A model generated the notes under the pieces. It was not told the origin of the DNA and did not search any database. It saw only the letters and a list, made by a program, of their open reading frames with translations. The translations under genes were made by a program, and so were the position numbers. This document shows, one piece after another, positions 1-7,113 of a DNA stretch of 10,740 bases (position 1 is the first letter of the stretch; each line of letters begins with the position of its first letter). The DNA is from QZKY01 sp964488675. GTDB lineage: Bacteria; Pseudomonadota; Gammaproteobacteria; Burkholderiales; Burkholderiaceae_D. The stretch spans positions 1 to 10,740 of the forward strand of contig CAZAWA010000076.1 of NCBI GenBank assembly GCA_964488675.1, written 5' to 3'.

Positions 1-217
1 GACGCATCAGCTTCTCAAGAAAATCCAGCCCGTCCATTTTGGGCATTTCGACATCCAGCGTCAGCACATCCGGATTAGTCTGGCGGATCAATTCGCGCGC
101 CACGATCGGATCAGGTGCAACGCCGACCACCTCCATGTCGGGCTGACTACTGATGATTTCGCGCAGGACACTTCGTATCAGCGCCGAATCATCCACGATT
201 AACACCTTGATTTTCAT
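1..217 (-). CDS. cheB: CheB, protein-glutamate methylesterase/deamidase, N-terminal part (runs off left edge)
   Basis: Only the first 72 codons are present. They form the start of a receiver domain: the acidic pair D9-D10 in KVLIVDDSALIR, and the phospho-acceptor D55 in the run TLDVEMPKMDGLDFLEKLM. That run is typical of CheB rather than CheY; the methylesterase domain would lie beyond the window. CheB removes methyl groups from receptor glutamates and is activated by CheA phosphorylation. The ATG at 217 gives the canonical receiver start, but no clear Shine-Dalgarno sequence precedes it. The gene is separated from the receptor gene upstream by a strong terminator, so it probably has its own promoter or depends on read-through. 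The assignment rests on the receiver domain only; another receiver-effector protein is possible but less likely. Confidence 0.88.
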   Translation of the reverse strand, partial: MKIKVLIVDDSALIRSVLREIISSQPDMEVVGVAPDPIVARELIRQTNPDVLTLDVEMPKMDGLDFLEKLMR

Positions 218-280
218 GATGCGAACATTCTCACATTCTCAATCTGTCAATGCAACGAAAAAACACCGCTCTCGTCAATT

Positions 281-296
281 TATGCCAAGCGGCATA
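281..296. repeat. Short inverted repeat upstream of cheB
   Basis: The arms TATGCC and GGCATA are separated by 4 bases (AAGC). It lies between the receptor terminator and cheB, about 64 bases upstream of the cheB ATG. A TTGACG hexamer (273-278) and a TTGACA hexamer (245-250) on the minus strand follow it, but neither has a good -10 partner at the right spacing. It could be an operator or a weak hairpin. No function is assigned. Confidence 0.3.
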
Positions 297-317
297 CCCG
301 ACCAAAGCGGCGGCGGC

Positions 318-347
318 AAAAAAGGAGGCGTAACCTCCGCCTCCTTT
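318..347 (-). terminator. Rho-independent terminator after the receptor gene
   Basis: Read on the minus strand, a perfect 10-bp stem (AAAGGAGGCG / CGCCTCCTTT, arms 338-347 and 321-330) encloses a 7-base loop and ends in six consecutive T. It starts about 15 bases after the receptor stop codon (363-365). This is a textbook intrinsic terminator and should end the cheW-receptor transcript before cheB. The plus-strand version has a poorer T tail (TTTCTT). Confidence 0.9.
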
Positions 348-362
348 CTTGCTGGCCCGGAT

Positions 363-2071
363 TTAAAACTCTTCCCAATCCTCGTTGCTGTTGCCAGCCG
401 GCCTTTGCGGTTGGCGTGCGGCTGGCGCAGCTACCTGTCGCGTCGCGGCAGGTTTCGGCAAAGCCCTTTGCTGCGGCGCAGCGGCCACCTTCTTCACCGC
501 CGGTTTTACGGCCGTTGGAGCGCTGCCTCCCGAACCGAGATTGAAAACACTGACCAGGCTGGACAGATTTGCAGCCTGATCCTGCAAGCTCTCTGCTGCC
601 GCAGCGGCTTCTTCCACCAGCGCCGCGTTCTGCTGCGTCACCGTGTCCATCTGCGTAATCGCCTGATTGACCTGCTCGATACCGTCGCTCTGCTCCTGGC
701 TGGCGGCGGTGATCTCGCCCATGATGTCGTATACCCGCTTGATGCTGGCAACCACCTCGTTCATAGTCTGGCCTGCCTGCTCGACCAGCCTGCCACCGAC
801 ACCAACCTTGTCCACCGAATCGTCGATCAGTGCTTTGATCTCGCGCGCTGCAGCCGCACTGCGTTGCGCCAGATTGCGCACTTCGGCGGCCACCACGGCA
901 AAGCCGCGACCTTGCTCGCCCGCCCTGGCTGCCTTGACTGCCGCGTTCAAAGCCAGAATGTTGGTCTGAAACGCAATGCCGTCAATCACGCCAATGATGT
1001 CCGCCATCTTCTTGGAAGAATCGCTGATTGAACCCATGGTGGCCACCACCTGCGATACCACCTCGCCCCCCTTGACCGCGACCTCCGATGCGGTGACCGC
1101 CAACTGGTTGGCCTGGCGCGCGTTGTCGGCGTTCTGCCTGACGGTCGAGGTCAGCTCCTCCATCGATGAGGCGGTTTCTTCCAGTGAACTTGCCTGCTGC
1201 TCGGTTCGCGAGGACAGATCCATGTTGCCCGAGGCAATCTGGCTGGATGCGGTTGCAATGGTTTCCGTTCCCTGTCTTACCTGGGCAACCGTCCGGTGCA
1301 GGCTCTCATTCATGTCTNNNNNNNNNNCTGCAGCAACTGGCCGGTCTCGTCCTTGGAGTTTACTTCGATACGGCTGCTCAAATCGCCCTTGGCCACCGTC
1401 TGCGCAAGCTTGACCGCCTCACCCAAAGGCCGCGTGATGCCAACCGTCAGCGTCCACGCAAAGATGATGCCCAGGATCGTCGCAGCAGCGCCCAGTGCGA
1501 GCAGCAAGATGCGCCCGGTACGGTAATTGGCATCGATGGAAGCCGCGCCCTTGTCAATCTGCTCCTTCTGATAAGCCAAAACTTTTTCGACACTTTCGAC
1601 ATAGGCATTCAGCGCCGGAATCATGGTCGTCACAACCATCTGTTTGGCTTCCGCATCCTTGCCGTCAGACTTGACCTTCGTGATGTTATTGCGAATGCCG
1701 ATATACGCCGCCCGCTTCTCGGCAACTGTGGCAAACAGTGCCTGCTCTGCCGGTTCCTTCTTCATCGCATCGATGCTCTTCTGGATCTCGGTGATGCGCT
1801 TGCTGGTTTCACTGATGTTTTGTTGGAAGTATTTCTGGTCTTCGGCATCGGCACTCTTCATGAGCGCCACCGTGCGCACGCCATTGGCCGTGGTTGCTGA
1901 CACCCAGTCATTAGCCAGTCGTTCTCGCTGCAGCGCCTCCTTGACCATGACTTCCGTCGCCGCACCGACTTCCTGCAAACGCCAGACGCCTATCCCGGTA
2001 ATGCTCATCATCAGGATTAAAACAACCGCGAACCCAATGGCAAGGCGCGCACCAATTCTCAAGTTTTTCAT
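363..2071 (-). CDS. Methyl-accepting chemotaxis protein (Tar/Tsr-like, with N gap)
   Basis: This is a transmembrane chemoreceptor that senses a ligand in the periplasm and controls CheA through CheW. The product has a short cytoplasmic start and TM1 (about residues 11-31). A periplasmic four-helix-type sensor region follows (about 32-187), then TM2 (188-210), HAMP (about 209-262) and a full coiled-coil signalling domain. Methylation helices are visible (EQQASSLEETASSMEEL), as is the tip (IDGIAFQTNILALNAAV). A proline/alanine-rich tail ends in DWEEF, which resembles the NWETF tether for CheR/CheB. The N run at 1318-1327 breaks the frame. An 8-base gap would join the halves as LLQ-[3 residues]-DMNESL and give 568 residues. 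The start at 2071 has a good AGGGGG ribosome site. The gene is 43 bases downstream of cheW, in the same unit. One oddity is that the near-invariant tip glutamate is lysine (codon 933-935). The ligand cannot be told from sequence. Confidence 0.93.
1318..1327. other. Assembly gap (10 N) within the receptor gene
   Basis: Ten N interrupt the HAMP-to-signalling-helix junction. The two flanking reading frames are out of register by the 10-base run, so its length cannot be real if the gene is intact. A true length of 2 modulo 3 is required; 8 bases fits the usual receptor spacing. Confidence 0.95.
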
Positions 2072-2114
2072 GTTGCCCCCTAAAAATTTGTGATAGTTTT
2101 GCTCACTGCCATTT

Positions 2115-2630
2115 TCAAGCGGCCAGCGTATCGATCAAGCCCATGTCGGAGCTGGACATCAGTTTGTCGATGTCCACCAAAATAAGCATTCTTTCATCCA
2201 GCGTCCCCAGCCCAATCAGATAATTGGTGTTAAATACTGTTCCCATTTCCGGCGCTGGACGAATCTGCTCTGGCGACAGTGTGGTGACATCTGACACGCT
2301 GTCGACCACCATGCCGACCACACGGCCGGCGATGTTCAGAATGATCACAACCGTAAACTGATCGTAAACAGGCGTGCCCAAGTTGAACTTGATGCGCATG
2401 TCAACGATCGGCACAATGGTGCCGCGAAGGTTGACCACACCCTTGATGAATTCGGGTGCATTGGCGATGCGGGTGACACTCTCGTATCCCCGTATCTCCT
2501 GCACCTTTAAAATGTCTATGCCGTATTCCTCTCGGCCCAGGGTAAACGCCAGAAATTCATTCATGACCGAATCACCGGGCCGGCCACGGGAATTCCGCAC
2601 TTCGTTGCGTGTTTGCAGGTCTTGTTGCAT
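2115..2630 (-). CDS. cheW: CheW, receptor-CheA coupling protein
   Basis: CheW is a cytoplasmic adaptor that links the receptor tip to the P5 domain of CheA. The product has 171 residues and is a single CheW domain: FTLGREEYGIDILKVQEI near residues 29-46, the conserved NLRG (R69, equivalent to the receptor-binding region of E. coli CheW), then PIVDMR. It has an extra N-terminal stretch of about 20 polar residues. I chose the ATG at 2630 because GGGAGGGG lies 8 bases upstream. A longer reading from a TTG at 2648 would place that ribosome site inside the coding region. The gene has its own sigma-28 promoter upstream and is followed by the receptor gene 43 bases on, so receptor and adaptor are co-expressed. 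Confidence 0.96.
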   Translation of the reverse strand: MQQDLQTRNEVRNSRGRPGDSVMNEFLAFTLGREEYGIDILKVQEIRGYESVTRIANAPEFIKGVVNLRGTIVPIVDMRIKFNLGTPVYDQFTVVIILNIAGRVVGMVVDSVSDVTTLSPEQIRPAPEMGTVFNTNYLIGLGTLDERMLILVDIDKLMSSSDMGLIDTLAA

Positions 2631-2638
2631 ATCAGACA

Positions 2639-2646
2639 CCCCTCCC
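2639..2646 (-). promoter_or_regulatory. Strong ribosome binding site that sets the cheW start
   Basis: GGGAGGGG on the minus strand lies 8 bases before the ATG at 2630. It decides in favour of that start over the upstream TTG at 2648. Confidence 0.8.
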
Positions 2647-2691
2647 AAAATCGAACCTTGCGCGTTTTATTGTTGAACAATCACTCCTATT

Positions 2692-2718
2692 TAATCGGCA
2701 ATATCGCATGAAACTTTA
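2692..2718 (-). promoter_or_regulatory. Sigma-28 (FliA) promoter for cheW and the receptor gene
   Basis: The minus strand reads TAAAGTTT, 11 bases, GCCGATTA. The family consensus known from E. coli is TAAAGTTT-N11-GCCGATAA, so the -35 is perfect, the spacer exact and the -10 matches 7 of 8. The start of transcription would be near 2685, giving a leader of about 55 bases to the cheW ATG. This places cheW and the receptor in the late flagellar class, after hook completion. Confidence 0.9.
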
Positions 2719-2820
2719 ATATTTATTAATAATCAGCAATATTTCCTTAAAAGTACTTAACAGCCTCCAATTATCACATATTTCCGCAAAACATTATTGC
2801 CTTATGGTAATTTTACGGAC

Positions 2821-2878
2821 AAAAAAAGAGCAAGATCTAATCGGGTCATATTAAGCGCCCCGCAATCAAGGTCTTGCT
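2821..2878 (-). terminator. Probable terminator downstream of cheA
   Basis: On the minus strand AGCAAGA (2872-2878) pairs with TCTTGCT (2829-2835), followed by C and seven T. The interior of 36 bases holds a further possible CGGG/CCCG pairing. It sits about 110 bases after the cheA stop and about 100 bases before the sigma-28 promoter of cheW. The long interior makes it weaker than the terminator after the receptor gene. Confidence 0.5.
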
Positions 2879-2901
2879 TGAAACAAAAGGCAAAAAATTG
2901 A

Positions 2902-2916
2902 GCAGTTCGGCGCTAC
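2902..2916. repeat. Direct repeat copy 1 (15 bp)
   Basis: GCAGTTCGGCGCTAC is identical to the copy at 2980-2994. The two copies start 78 bases apart in the cheA-cheW intergenic region; homology does not extend beyond the 15 bases. Confidence 0.75.
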
Positions 2917-2979
2917 ACAAACAAATTGGCAACAAACAGCGAATTCTTCCGGGCTTGGCGCGAAAGTTTTATCTTGCAG

Positions 2980-2994
2980 GCAGTTCGGCGCTAC
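2980..2994. repeat. Direct repeat copy 2 (15 bp), overlapping the cheA stop codon
   Basis: This is the same 15 bases as at 2902-2916. This copy contains the TAG stop of cheA (2991-2993). Confidence 0.75.
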
Positions 2995-5063
2995 CTGTTG
3001 GAGCGAACTATGGCCGCCACATCGAGAATAAGCGCGACACCGCCGTCGCCCAGTATCGTTGCGCCGGAGATACCGTGCACCCTGCGGTAGTTTGACTCCA
3101 GATTCTTGACCACAACTTGCTGCTGACCAAGCATTTCGTCAATAAACAGGGCTGATTTGCTGCCGTCCGATTCCAGAATCACGACCATGCCGTCAGACGG
3201 ACTGGTATGGCGCGGCTCAATATTGAAAAGCTGATACAGGGGGATCAGCGGCAAGTATTCGCCGCGCACCTTGATTACCCGCCCCTGACCTGCGATTTCC
3301 TTCACATCGCCGCTGACCGGCTTGAGGGATTCAATCACATAGCCCAGCGGCAAAATGTATACTTCCTCACCTACCTTGATCGACATCCCGTCGAGGATAG
3401 CCAGCGTCAGTGGCAGCGAGATCGAAATTGTGGTGCCTACGGATTTCGCAGAGCGGATATCGACGATGCCCCCCATTGCGGTGATATTGCGCTTGACCAC
3501 ATCCATGCCGACACCGCGACCGGAAACATCCGTCACCGCTTCTGCGGTTGAGAAACCCGGAGCAAAGATCAATTGCCAAACTTCCGAGTCCGACATGTTT
3601 TCGGATACTGGCAGGCCACTCTGGGTTGCTTTTGCCAGAATTCTTTCACGGTTCAACCCGCCACCGTCATCGACAACTTCGATCACGATATTGCCGCCCT
3701 GATGCGCTGCAGATAAAGTGAGCTTTCCGGATTCGCTTTTTCCGGACGCGACTCGCACATCGGGCATTTCAAACCCGTGAACGACGCTGTTGCGCACCAG
3801 ATGCGTCAGGGGATCGATAATGCGCTCGATCAACCCCTTATCCAGTTCGGTAGCCGCGCCATGCGTCACAAAATCGACCTTCTTGCCCAGTTTGACAGCG
3901 AGATCGCGCACCATGCGCGGAAAACGCGAAAATACATAATCCATCGGCATCATGCGAATTGACATGACTGCTTCCTGCAAATCGCGGGTGTTGCGGGTCA
4001 ACTGGTTGACACTGCCAAGCAGGCGCTCATACACCATGGGATCCAGATGGCTGCTGCGCTGCTCGATCATCGCCTGCGTGATAACCAGTTCCCCAACCAG
4101 GTTAATCAACTGGTCGACCTTCTCGACACTCACTCGAATTGACGAGGATTCCTGGCTGACTGCTGCGCGCTCGGCTTGCTGCCTTTGCGTGGGTCTGGTA
4201 GCGGCAGGCTGCGAAATAGCGGGGATGCCGGCCGCAACTGCTGCAACGGGCGCTGATGCTGGCGCGACTTCGCCAGGCGAATCAAAAAATCCGTAACCCG
4301 GATCGCCCTGTTGCGTTTCAGCCGTTGCCTGCTGCGCCGGACTTGACTTCAGAGGAGGAGAAGTATCCTCGGAGATGACCAGCTTGTCTGGATCGAGCAC
4401 AAACGAGCAGATGGCAAGAATGTCGTCCATGCTTTCAGAAGTGGTCAGAATGAAGGCATGGTTACCGTTGTCAAGCTTTATGTCGTCCAGCGCGCCTAGC
4501 AGGCCCAGTTCAACGCCCAGCGCTTCAACATCCTTTTGCGCAACATCGGGCAGTTCTATCCGCATGCGACGGGCGGAAGCAGCGGCGGGCTGCTGTACCG
4601 GTGCCGCCACCTGCTGGGGAGATGCGGCAGGAACTTGCGCCGGCGCGTGGGATGCTGCCGCCTGCTGCTGCGCCGCCTCCTGAGCCAATGCTTGCAGCGT
4701 TACCATCATATCCGCAACCGCATCCCGATCGACAGACGCGCCATGGCGATGACCGTTGCGCAACATCATCAGAATATCCTTCGATGCAAGGAAGGCGTCG
4801 ACATGCTCCGCTGTGAGCGCGATTTCCTTCTTTCGTATCATGTCCAGCAGAGTCTCAAGTATGTGCGTGACCTCCGTCATGTCTGCCAGACCGAAAGTTG
4901 CCGCGCCGCCCTTGATGGAATGGGCAGCACGGAAAATTGCGTCGATATCCTCCATATCCGGCGATTCCAGATCGATCGCCAGCAACAATTTTTCCTTTTC
5001 CGCAAGAAGTTCATCGGTTTCATCGAAAAAAACTTCGAAAAACTGACTCATGTCGATATTCAT
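2991..5063 (-). CDS. cheA: CheA, chemotaxis sensor histidine kinase
   Basis: CheA autophosphorylates in receptor arrays and passes phosphate to CheY and CheB. The 690 residues show the full domain order. P1 has the phospho-accepting H48 in FRAAHSIKGG. An Ala/Gln-rich linker (about 130-165) precedes a P2-like response-regulator docking domain (about 166-236). After a second linker come P3 for dimerisation (about 309-370) and the P4 ATPase. P4 shows the N box with H421 and N425, G1 at 465-469 (DDGGG) and G2 at 514-521 (SGRGVGMD). The CheW-like P5 runs from about 550 to the end. The ATG at 5063 is preceded by AGGGAT. The gene is 58 bases downstream of cheY. One oddity is that the N box reads RNSVVHG where RNSLDHG is usual, so Asp is replaced by Val (V428). 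All other catalytic motifs look intact. Confidence 0.97.
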   Translation of the reverse strand: MNIDMSQFFEVFFDETDELLAEKEKLLLAIDLESPDMEDIDAIFRAAHSIKGGAATFGLADMTEVTHILETLLDMIRKKEIALTAEHVDAFLASKDILMMLRNGHRHGASVDRDAVADMMVTLQALAQEAAQQQAAASHAPAQVPAASPQQVAAPVQQPAAASARRMRIELPDVAQKDVEALGVELGLLGALDDIKLDNGNHAFILTTSESMDDILAICSFVLDPDKLVISEDTSPPLKSSPAQQATAETQQGDPGYGFFDSPGEVAPASAPVAAVAAGIPAISQPAATRPTQRQQAERAAVSQESSSIRVSVEKVDQLINLVGELVITQAMIEQRSSHLDPMVYERLLGSVNQLTRNTRDLQEAVMSIRMMPMDYVFSRFPRMVRDLAVKLGKKVDFVTHGAATELDKGLIERIIDPLTHLVRNSVVHGFEMPDVRVASGKSESGKLTLSAAHQGGNIVIEVVDDGGGLNRERILAKATQSGLPVSENMSDSEVWQLIFAPGFSTAEAVTDVSGRGVGMDVVKRNITAMGGIVDIRSAKSVGTTISISLPLTLAILDGMSIKVGEEVYILPLGYVIESLKPVSGDVKEIAGQGRVIKVRGEYLPLIPLYQLFNIEPRHTSPSDGMVVILESDGSKSALFIDEMLGQQQVVVKNLESNYRRVHGISGATILGDGGVALILDVAAIVRSNR

Positions 5064-5121
5064 TGTGTATCCCTATGAAAATTTCTCTTGCGTGACAGTC
5101 GAATCAATTCGGATATGATGC

Positions 5122-5487
5122 CTAGCCGATCACCTTCTTCACAACCTCAACCAGGCGTTGCGGATCGAACGGCTTGACCAGCCAGCCATTGGCCCCTGCC
5201 GCACGGCCCTTGGCTTTCATTTCCGCGCTGGCCTCGGTGGTCAGCATCAATATTGGAACGCTCTGGTAGCTCGGCAGCCCTCGCAAGTTACGAATCAGCG
5301 TCAGCCCGTCCATGCGCGGCATGTTCTGATCTGTCAGAATCAGGTCGTAGGCTCCGCTCTTGGCCTTGTCCAGCCCATCCTGGCCGTCAACCGCCTCCAC
5401 AACCTGATACCCTGCCGCTTTCAGGCTGAAGACCACCATTTGCCTTAGCGAACCCGAATCGTCCACCGCAAGAATTTTCTTTGCCAT
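5122..5487 (-). CDS. cheY: CheY, chemotaxis response regulator
   Basis: This is a single receiver domain of 121 residues. Phosphorylated CheY binds the flagellar switch and changes the direction of rotation. The key residues are present: D9-D10, phospho-acceptor D53 in LTDQNMPRMDG, T83 in MLTTEA, and K105 in WLVKPF. The switch aromatic that is Tyr106 in E. coli CheY is Trp102 here. This type of CheY is usually found next to cheA in betaproteobacteria. It lies 67 bases downstream of the CheZ-like gene and 58 bases upstream of cheA, in one apparent operon. A second cheY elsewhere in the genome is possible. Confidence 0.95.
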   Translation of the reverse strand: MAKKILAVDDSGSLRQMVVFSLKAAGYQVVEAVDGQDGLDKAKSGAYDLILTDQNMPRMDGLTLIRNLRGLPSYQSVPILMLTTEASAEMKAKGRAAGANGWLVKPFDPQRLVEVVKKVIG

Positions 5488-5554
5488 TGTTTATTCCGCC
5501 TATATTTCGTTCAGTGTCCTGTAACCCAATACCGCTTTGCGCACCAGTCCGCCG

Positions 5555-6103
5555 CTAGAACAGTTCGACATCGCCACTGTCCATGTGTTTTTGCCTCACC
5601 GTTTTCCATAAGGCCTCGGTGAGTTCCTTGTTCTGCATCAGCAACTGCCTGTTGATGCTTCTCAAAACTGCCGCCATGTGTTCGTCAGTGGCATCGGCAG
5701 ACATGCCCTGCCCGCTGGATGCCAGCGTACTCAGCATCGCCCTCAACCCGATTACCCGCTTGAGCGTCCGCTCGATCAACTGGCGCGTCATGTCCTGAAA
5801 CTGCAAGCCGGTAATGGCGTCATTAATATGGCGACTGATTTCTTCTGACATCGCCTTGATGCCTGATGCGCTTTCCGGCGTAAATGACTCGCCGGCAACC
5901 AGGGCCTCCACCATTTCCTGCTGCACCGTCATGGCACCATGCACGGCCATGAAACTTGCCCCCAGCTTCGCAATCGCCTCCTCAAGAAGCAAATTGGTCT
6001 GAAGCAGGTCGTTTTCGATTTCGCTCAGATGTTGAATCCCGTGTTCGGACAGCCCGGAGAGCATGAGCTTCAGATGAGAACCCAACATTTCCTTTCTTGT
6101 CAT
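5555..6103 (-). CDS. Probable CheZ-like CheY-phosphate phosphatase
   Basis: The product has 182 residues, is soluble and predicted almost entirely helical, with no signal peptide or membrane segment. Its central stretch LQFQDMTRQLIERT carries F-Q-D-x-T-x-Q, with D104 and Q108. In E. coli CheZ the catalytic pair D143 and Q147 sits in DFQDLTGQ with the same spacing. The C-terminus (SGDVELF) is acidic with a final aromatic, like the CheY-docking tail of CheZ (DDLLDSLGF). The gene lies directly upstream of cheY and downstream of motB, a good position for a CheY phosphatase. Overall similarity to CheZ outside the motif is low and the protein is shorter than E. coli CheZ (about 214 residues). FQD-x-T motifs also occur in other chemotaxis-associated helical proteins, so the function is inferred. 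The ATG at 6103 has GGAG just upstream. Confidence 0.65.
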   Translation of the reverse strand: MTRKEMLGSHLKLMLSGLSEHGIQHLSEIENDLLQTNLLLEEAIAKLGASFMAVHGAMTVQQEMVEALVAGESFTPESASGIKAMSEEISRHINDAITGLQFQDMTRQLIERTLKRVIGLRAMLSTLASSGQGMSADATDEHMAAVLRSINRQLLMQNKELTEALWKTVRQKHMDSGDVELF

Positions 6104-6159
6104 GCGCTCCGCCCAGTCACGAGGAAGTAAAAACGAAAAACATCAACGGTTACGGCTTG

Positions 6160-7083
6160 TTAACCTCCGCCCCTGTTAGCTCCTGCAACCTCGGCCGGCG
6201 TTGCCGCGTCGATGACACCACCATCCCTGGACGCGGAATCTTCGGTCCGTTTGTTCATCACGATAATGCTGATGCGCCGGTTGATCGGGTTCAGCGGATT
6301 TTCCTTGTCCATCAGCACCGCAGACGAAAGCCCGACCACGCGCAACATCTTGGACTCGTCCATGCCTCCGGCTATCAGCGCCCGGCGCGAGGCGTTCGCG
6401 CGATCGGCCGACAATTCCCAGTTGCTGTATCCCTTGTCGCCTGTCGAATACGGCGTTGCATCCGTATGTCCCGAGAGGCTGATTTTATTGGGAACATCGT
6501 TCAGCACCCGCCCTATCTCAAGCAAAATATCTCTGGTATAGGGCTGCAGATCCGCTTTTGAGATGGCAAACATGGGGCGGTTCTTCTCATCCACTATCTG
6601 GATGCGCAACCCTTCGGTAGTAATGTCCAGCAGCAACTGCTTGCGGTACTGTTTCAGCGTCTTGTTTGCATCAATCGCCGATTCAATCCTTCCCTTGAGT
6701 CCCTTCAGGCGCTCAGCCTCGATTCGCTCCAGATCAGCCTGTGTTCCCTTGAGATCGTAGGTCTTTTTTTGCTGAGGGTTATCACCTTTTTTCACCTGAC
6801 CCACCTGCTGAGTCAGATCTTTGCCACCACCCTTGATAAGATTTGAACTGTCACCGCTTCCCGACCCGCCTGACAAGGCAACCGACAAGGGCGTGTTGAA
6901 ATAATCCGCAATGCCCTGCAGGTGCCCCCTGGTCGTTGAACCCAGCAACCACATCAGCAGGAAGAACGCCATCATCGCCGTGACAAAGTCCGCGTAGGCG
7001 ATCTTCCATGCGCCGCCATGATGGCCACCACCGCGTTTCTTTATACGCTTGACGATGATGGGTCTGAAGCCGTCATCCGCCAT
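6160..7083 (-). CDS. motB: MotB, flagellar stator protein
   Basis: MotB forms the proton-conducting stator with MotA and anchors it to peptidoglycan. The product has 307 residues, the usual length. It has a basic N-terminus and one membrane helix (about 28-48) with the essential proton-binding D32 in YADFVTAMMAFF. A plug and linker rich in Gly, Ser and Lys follow (about 52-110). The C-terminal half is an OmpA-like peptidoglycan-binding domain, with GHTDATPY near 205-212, NWELSADRA near 221-229 and NRRISIIV near 268-275. The ATG at 7083 has AGGGA about 7 bases upstream. It lies 30 bases after motA and is clearly in the same operon. Nothing suggests a sodium-type stator. Confidence 0.97.
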   Translation of the reverse strand: MADDGFRPIIVKRIKKRGGGHHGGAWKIAYADFVTAMMAFFLLMWLLGSTTRGHLQGIADYFNTPLSVALSGGSGSGDSSNLIKGGGKDLTQQVGQVKKGDNPQQKKTYDLKGTQADLERIEAERLKGLKGRIESAIDANKTLKQYRKQLLLDITTEGLRIQIVDEKNRPMFAISKADLQPYTRDILLEIGRVLNDVPNKISLSGHTDATPYSTGDKGYSNWELSADRANASRRALIAGGMDESKMLRVVGLSSAVLMDKENPLNPINRRISIIVMNKRTEDSASRDGGVIDAATPAEVAGANRGGG

Positions 7084-7113
7084 GATTATCCCTGTTCCTT
7101 TAGGTAGCTGAAA

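Noticed and set aside
153..1031. Long plus-strand ORF opposite the receptor gene and cheB, and similar ORFs opposite cheA, motB and others
   Set aside because: They are mirror frames of genes with clear family identity on the minus strand, and their translations show no recognisable domains.
363..2071. Receptor gene as two separate genes or a pseudogene
   Set aside because: The break coincides exactly with the N run and both halves together make one standard receptor.
2099..2114. Separate promoter for the receptor gene
   Set aside because: Only 43 bases separate it from cheW and no promoter-like hexamers are visible; co-transcription from the sigma-28 site is simpler.
2631..2648. cheW start at TTG 2648
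   Set aside because: The strong GGGAGGGG site would lie inside the gene; it is spaced 8 bases from the ATG at 2630.
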